This document shows positions 4,677 through 7,651 of a stretch of 7,651 nt of DNA, piece by piece (position 1 is the stretch's first letter; each line of letters begins with the position of its first letter). The notes under the pieces were generated by a model. It saw only the letters and a program-made list of their open reading frames with translations, was not told where the DNA came from and ran no database searches. Made by a program: the position numbers and the translations under genes. The DNA comes from an uncultured Planctomycetaceae bacterium (GTDB taxonomy: Bacteria; Planctomycetota; Planctomycetia; Planctomycetales; Planctomycetaceae): contig CAIJTL010000510.1 of the NCBI GenBank assembly GCA_903823545.1, positions 1 through 7,651 on the forward strand. The letters run 5' to 3'.

Positions 4677-7139
4677 ATGTTGCGAACTCTGTTGTCTGTC
4701 ACCGTCTTATTGACACTCATCGCGTCAAACCTCGCCGCCATTGCGGAAGATGGCTTGTCGGTCTTACCCGCAGAAATTGTGCTGACGGGGCCGGAAGCCC
4801 GACATCGGTTGATCGTGGAGTCCATTCGTGACGGACGACTCATTGGGCAAGTGACCGACGCCATAACGTTCGAGTCATCGAACGACAAAGTCGCCAAGGT
4901 TGAAGATGGAGTCGTCGTCGCAGTCGCCAACGGACAAGCGACAATCACGGTGAAATTTGGCACTCAATCAGCAACGGCGAAAATCACCGTCAACAAGTTC
5001 GATGAGCCACACGTTTGGAGCTTTCGCAATCACGTTCAATCGGTCATGTCGAAGACTGGCTGCAACATGGGTGCCTGCCACGGAGCGGCCTCCGGAAAAG
5101 CGGGGTTCAAACTTTCGCTACGAGGTTACGATCCAGACGCCGATTTCCGCACGCTGACTCGGCAAGCCCGAGGCCGCCGCGTGGTTCCAGCAGACCCAGG
5201 ACGTAGCCTTGTTCTAACAAAGCCATCGGGAGCGATCCCGCACAAAGGAGGGATTCGGTTCGATGTCGATTCTTTGGAATACCGAGTCATCGCCGAATGG
5301 ATCGCGTCGGGCCAACCGGCTCCGAGCGACGCAGATGCGAAGATCACTCGACTAGAGATTCTGCCAACAGCATCACAACAAAAGAAAGGTGCCAGCCAAC
5401 AACTCGTTGTGCGAGCCCACTTCACAGATGGGCGAGTGGAAGACGTGACTCGCTGGTGCAAGTTCACATCGGCAAATGCCACGGTCGCGTCAGTCGACGA
5501 TCAAGGACTCGTGAAGATCATCGGCTTTGGCGAAGGAGCGATCAGCGCCTGGTATCTCAGCCAAAACGTGATCGCGACGGTTACTTCGCCTTATGAAACG
5601 CCAATCGATGCCGCTCACTTTGCAAACGCCGAGCGGAGTAATTTCATCGACGATCACGTGCTCGCGAAACTGAAGAGCTTGAATATTCCGCCGTCGCCGC
5701 GATGTAGTGATTCTGAATTCATCCGCCGCGCGTATCTCGACACGATCGGCGTGCTGCCAACTGTTGATGAAGTCCGAAACTTCCTGTCGGACATCACTCC
5801 CGACAAACGAGCGAGATTGGCAGAAACATTGCTGTCTCGACCGGAGTTCGTCGACTACTGGAGCTACAAATGGTCGGACTTGTTTCTGCTGTCGGGTGAG
5901 CGTCTCCGTCCGCAAGCGTTGAAAGCGTTCTCGGAATGGATTCGCAAAAACGTCGCTGATAACACACCTTGGGATCAGTTCGCTCGCGAGATCGTGATTG
6001 CTCGCGGCAGCACCTTCGATAACGGCGCGGCCAATTTTTATTCGCTGCATCAAGACCCGCTCGACATGGCCGAGACAACCTCAATGGCCTTCTTGGGGAT
6101 GTCGATTCAATGCGCGAAGTGTCACGACCACCCGTTGGAGAAATGGACCAACGACGATTACTACGGCTTCGCAAGCTTGTTTGCTCGCGTGCGTGGCAAA
6201 GGCTGGGGCGGCGACTTCCGCAGCGGTGACGGGCACAGAGTCATCTTCCTCGACGACGAGAGCGAACTCATTCAGCCGCGCACCGGCAAGCCACAACCGC
6301 CGAAGCCACTCGATGGCGAAGTCTTGGCGTTTGAATCAGCCGCCGACCGCCGCGAGCAAGTGGCGAGTTGGCTGACGTCCCCCAACAATCCGTATTTAAG
6401 CCGTGCCATCATCAAGCGTGTTTGGGCCAACTTCTTCGGCATCGGCCTGGTCGACAAAGTAGACGACTTGCGACTGACGAACCCGCCCAGCAACCCAGAG
6501 CTGCTCTCCGCATTGGCCGCTTATCTCACCGAGCAAAGTGAAGGAGGTCGTCCATACGACCTCAAAAAACTCATGCGATTGATCCTCACATCGCAGGCAT
6601 ATCAGCGCAGCAGCCAGACGACAAAAGGAAACGAACCCGACGAGCGTTATTACTCGCGGTACTACCCCAAGCGTCTGAAGGCAGAAGTGTTGCTCGACAT
6701 TATGTCGCAAGCGACCGGCTCGCCAACTCCATTCAAAGATTACCCGGTGGGTACGCGCGCGTTGCAGTTGCCCGACGTCAACATCGCCTCCGACTTCCTC
6801 AAAACCTTCGGCCGTCCCGAGCGTATTCTCACCTGCGAGTGCGAACGATCTGACGAACCGAGCATGACCCAAGTCCTGCACATCCTCAACGGCGACACGT
6901 TGGTCCAAAAACTAGAAGCGAAGGGGAACCATCTCGAAAAACAACTCGACACCAACGCACCCAACGAGTCGCTGATCGAAGACCTCTACCTCACCACTCT
7001 CTGCCGCTTCCCCACCGACAGCGAGCGTTCACGCTTACTCTCCATCCTCGCCACCGCCTCCCCCACCGACCGCCGCCAAGCCATCGAAGACCTCTACTGG
7101 AGCGTGCTGAGCAGCAAAGAGTTCTTGTTCAATCGGTAG
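4677..7139 (+). CDS. Exported Big2 / cytochrome-like / DUF1549 / DUF1553 protein
   Basis: The 820-residue product belongs to a family greatly expanded in planctomycetes, whose role is not firmly established and which is often discussed in relation to c-type cytochromes and polymer degradation. A signal peptide covers about residues 1-23 (hydrophobic core LLSVTVLLTLIA). The order is then: a Big2 immunoglobulin-like fold (about 27-105); a cytochrome-like region (about 112-215) with C129-x4-C134-H135 in the conserved block GCNMGACHGAASGKAGFKL; a second Big2 fold (about 222-303); DUF1549 (about 322-505) with a standard CAKCH haem-attachment motif (479-483); and DUF1553 (about 572-818). Length and order are complete. 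The ATG is preceded by AGGAAG (4664-4669). Relatives are usually followed by a DUF1501 gene, but none follows here. Location is expected to be periplasmic or extracytoplasmic. Haem binding is inferred from the motifs. Confidence 0.93.
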   Translation: MLRTLLSVTVLLTLIASNLAAIAEDGLSVLPAEIVLTGPEARHRLIVESIRDGRLIGQVTDAITFESSNDKVAKVEDGVVVAVANGQATITVKFGTQSATAKITVNKFDEPHVWSFRNHVQSVMSKTGCNMGACHGAASGKAGFKLSLRGYDPDADFRTLTRQARGRRVVPADPGRSLVLTKPSGAIPHKGGIRFDVDSLEYRVIAEWIASGQPAPSDADAKITRLEILPTASQQKKGASQQLVVRAHFTDGRVEDVTRWCKFTSANATVASVDDQGLVKIIGFGEGAISAWYLSQNVIATVTSPYETPIDAAHFANAERSNFIDDHVLAKLKSLNIPPSPRCSDSEFIRRAYLDTIGVLPTVDEVRNFLSDITPDKRARLAETLLSRPEFVDYWSYKWSDLFLLSGERLRPQALKAFSEWIRKNVADNTPWDQFAREIVIARGSTFDNGAANFYSLHQDPLDMAETTSMAFLGMSIQCAKCHDHPLEKWTNDDYYGFASLFARVRGKGWGGDFRSGDGHRVIFLDDESELIQPRTGKPQPPKPLDGEVLAFESAADRREQVASWLTSPNNPYLSRAIIKRVWANFFGIGLVDKVDDLRLTNPPSNPELLSALAAYLTEQSEGGRPYDLKKLMRLILTSQAYQRSSQTTKGNEPDERYYSRYYPKRLKAEVLLDIMSQATGSPTPFKDYPVGTRALQLPDVNIASDFLKTFGRPERILTCECERSDEPSMTQVLHILNGDTLVQKLEAKGNHLEKQLDTNAPNESLIEDLYLTTLCRFPTDSERSRLLSILATASPTDRRQAIEDLYWSVLSSKEFLFNR

Positions 7140-7146
7140 TTGAACA
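7126..7146. repeat. Short inverted repeat spanning the DUF1553 stop codon
   Basis: TGTTCAA (7126-7132) and TTGAACA (7140-7146) form a perfect 7-bp inverted repeat with a 7-base spacer that contains the TAG stop. It is AT-rich and has no T-run after it, so it is unlikely to be a strong terminator. It could be an operator-like site before the next gene or a chance repeat. Confidence 0.3.
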
Positions 7147-7190
7147 GCGCATGGGCAGGCGAACGACGTGCGAGATAGATCGGAGTGGCG

Positions 7191-7651
7191 ATGTGGAGTT
7201 TCGGTTGGGGGTGGTTTGCGGAGCCCAAAAAGCAATTGGAAGACCTGACCACGAAGCGGGGGAAGCGGCGGGGTGGCTCGGCGAGGGCGGTGGTGCAGGT
7301 GTTGGAATCGCGTCTGCTGCTGGCGGCGAAGGTCATCGTGGCTCCGGCCTCGTACGAGTTCCGCGACATGGGGTTCGACCCGGCGCTGCAGGAGATCGGG
7401 ATCGTCGGGTACGAGGGGACCGGCACGATCGGCGTCACCAAGATCGCGAAGCTGTTTGAACTCAACGCGGCCGGGAATGGGTTCACCGCCCAGACGCTCG
7501 TGGGGCTGGGACCGGGGACGCAGGTGGGTGGGATATCGAGTGATGCGTATCGGATCGCTGGTGTTTCGAAAAGCGAGAACTCTGTAAGTTTCGGCGAAGG
7601 CACAACATGGCTCAGGGGCGAGCCATCTTCTCCCATTGGAGTGGGATTTGC
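7191..7651 (+). CDS. LEPR-XLL-type exported protein, possibly with HAF-like repeats (3' end cut off)
   Basis: The frame from ATG 7191 stays open to the window edge (153 full codons), so only the N-terminus is seen. GGAG (7182-7185) lies 5 bases upstream, and an in-frame TAG at 7176 limits the start to this ATG or the GTG at 7185. Residues 22-32 are strongly basic (KRGKRRGGSAR), followed by LESRLLLAA (38-46). This matches the LEPR-XLL N-terminal motif of large planctomycete surface or secreted proteins, thought to act in export. After it, GLGPGTQVGG, GISSDAYRIAGVS and a TTW segment resemble the HAF-type extracellular repeat, in which glycine-rich beta units repeat many times. That assignment is tentative because only about one repeat is visible. 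About 65% G+C and strong G-richness in the first 370 bases set it apart from its neighbours. The downstream domains and the C-terminus are unknown. Confidence 0.8.
   Translation, partial: MWSFGWGWFAEPKKQLEDLTTKRGKRRGGSARAVVQVLESRLLLAAKVIVAPASYEFRDMGFDPALQEIGIVGYEGTGTIGVTKIAKLFELNAAGNGFTAQTLVGLGPGTQVGGISSDAYRIAGVSKSENSVSFGEGTTWLRGEPSSPIGVGF

Noticed and set aside
5490..6053. 187-residue minus-strand frame inside the DUF1549 gene
   Set aside because: It is fully antisense to a well-supported coding region and has no recognisable motif.
6396..6908. 170-residue minus-strand frame inside the DUF1553 region
   Set aside because: It is antisense to conserved DUF1553 coding sequence and results from codon bias.
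7151..7459. 102-residue plus-strand frame overlapping the last gene
   Set aside because: A different frame from 7191, which carries the LESRLLLAA motif, a good ribosome binding site and an uninterrupted run to the window end.
7094..7636. 180-residue minus-strand frame at the right end
   Set aside because: It is antisense to the LEPR-XLL gene, proline- and serine-rich as expected for the complement of a G-rich coding strand, and crosses into the antisense of the DUF1553 gene.
1..7651. CRISPR arrays, insertion sequences, tRNA or rRNA genes, toxin-antitoxin or defence cassettes
   Set aside because: I looked for direct-repeat arrays, terminal inverted repeats with transposase frames, cloverleaf-like segments and known defence motifs on both strands and saw none.

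Overview
The window looks like a chromosomal segment from a planctomycete (class Planctomycetia). The clearest signs are an 820-residue exported protein with the Big2 / cytochrome-like / DUF1549 / DUF1553 architecture that is greatly expanded in this phylum, and, at the right edge, the start of a large exported protein carrying a LEPR-XLL-type motif (LESRLLLAA). Most of the window is near 50% G+C by hand count of sample lines. The genus cannot be fixed from the sequence alone.

Layout. Positions 1-1036 (+) hold the C-terminal part of an HtrA/DegP-like serine protease with two PDZ domains, cut by the left edge. Eleven bases later comes thiL (1048-1965, +), thiamine-monophosphate kinase, probably co-transcribed. 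Converging on it is csrA (2074-2265, -), a 63-residue RNA-binding regulator, and a strong hairpin terminator for csrA lies between the two. Divergent from csrA is a membrane-anchored diguanylate cyclase (2564-3469, +). The shared upstream region of about 300 bp holds a candidate promoter with an overlapping inverted repeat, a nested hairpin, and several GGA triplets that could bind CsrA. A largely empty 306-bp gap precedes a DUF4261 gene (3776-4552, +), which ends in a good rho-independent terminator. The DUF1549/DUF1553 gene (4677-7139, +) follows, then, after 51 bp, the LEPR-XLL protein (7191 to the window end, +).

How the genes relate. The csrA / diguanylate cyclase pair puts a post-transcriptional regulator next to a c-di-GMP-producing enzyme. 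The two leaders share a CAAGGAC heptamer, so regulatory coupling is possible but unproven. The protease, ThiL and DUF4261 genes show no evident functional link to each other. The DUF1549/DUF1553 gene lacks the DUF1501 partner that usually follows it. I see no CRISPR array, insertion sequence, tRNA, rRNA or defence cassette. The more unusual points are the csrA leader, the Shine-Dalgarno-covering hairpin before the DUF1549 gene, and the sharp G-rich compositional jump at the start of the terminal gene. I found no convincing evidence of a wholly new biological system.
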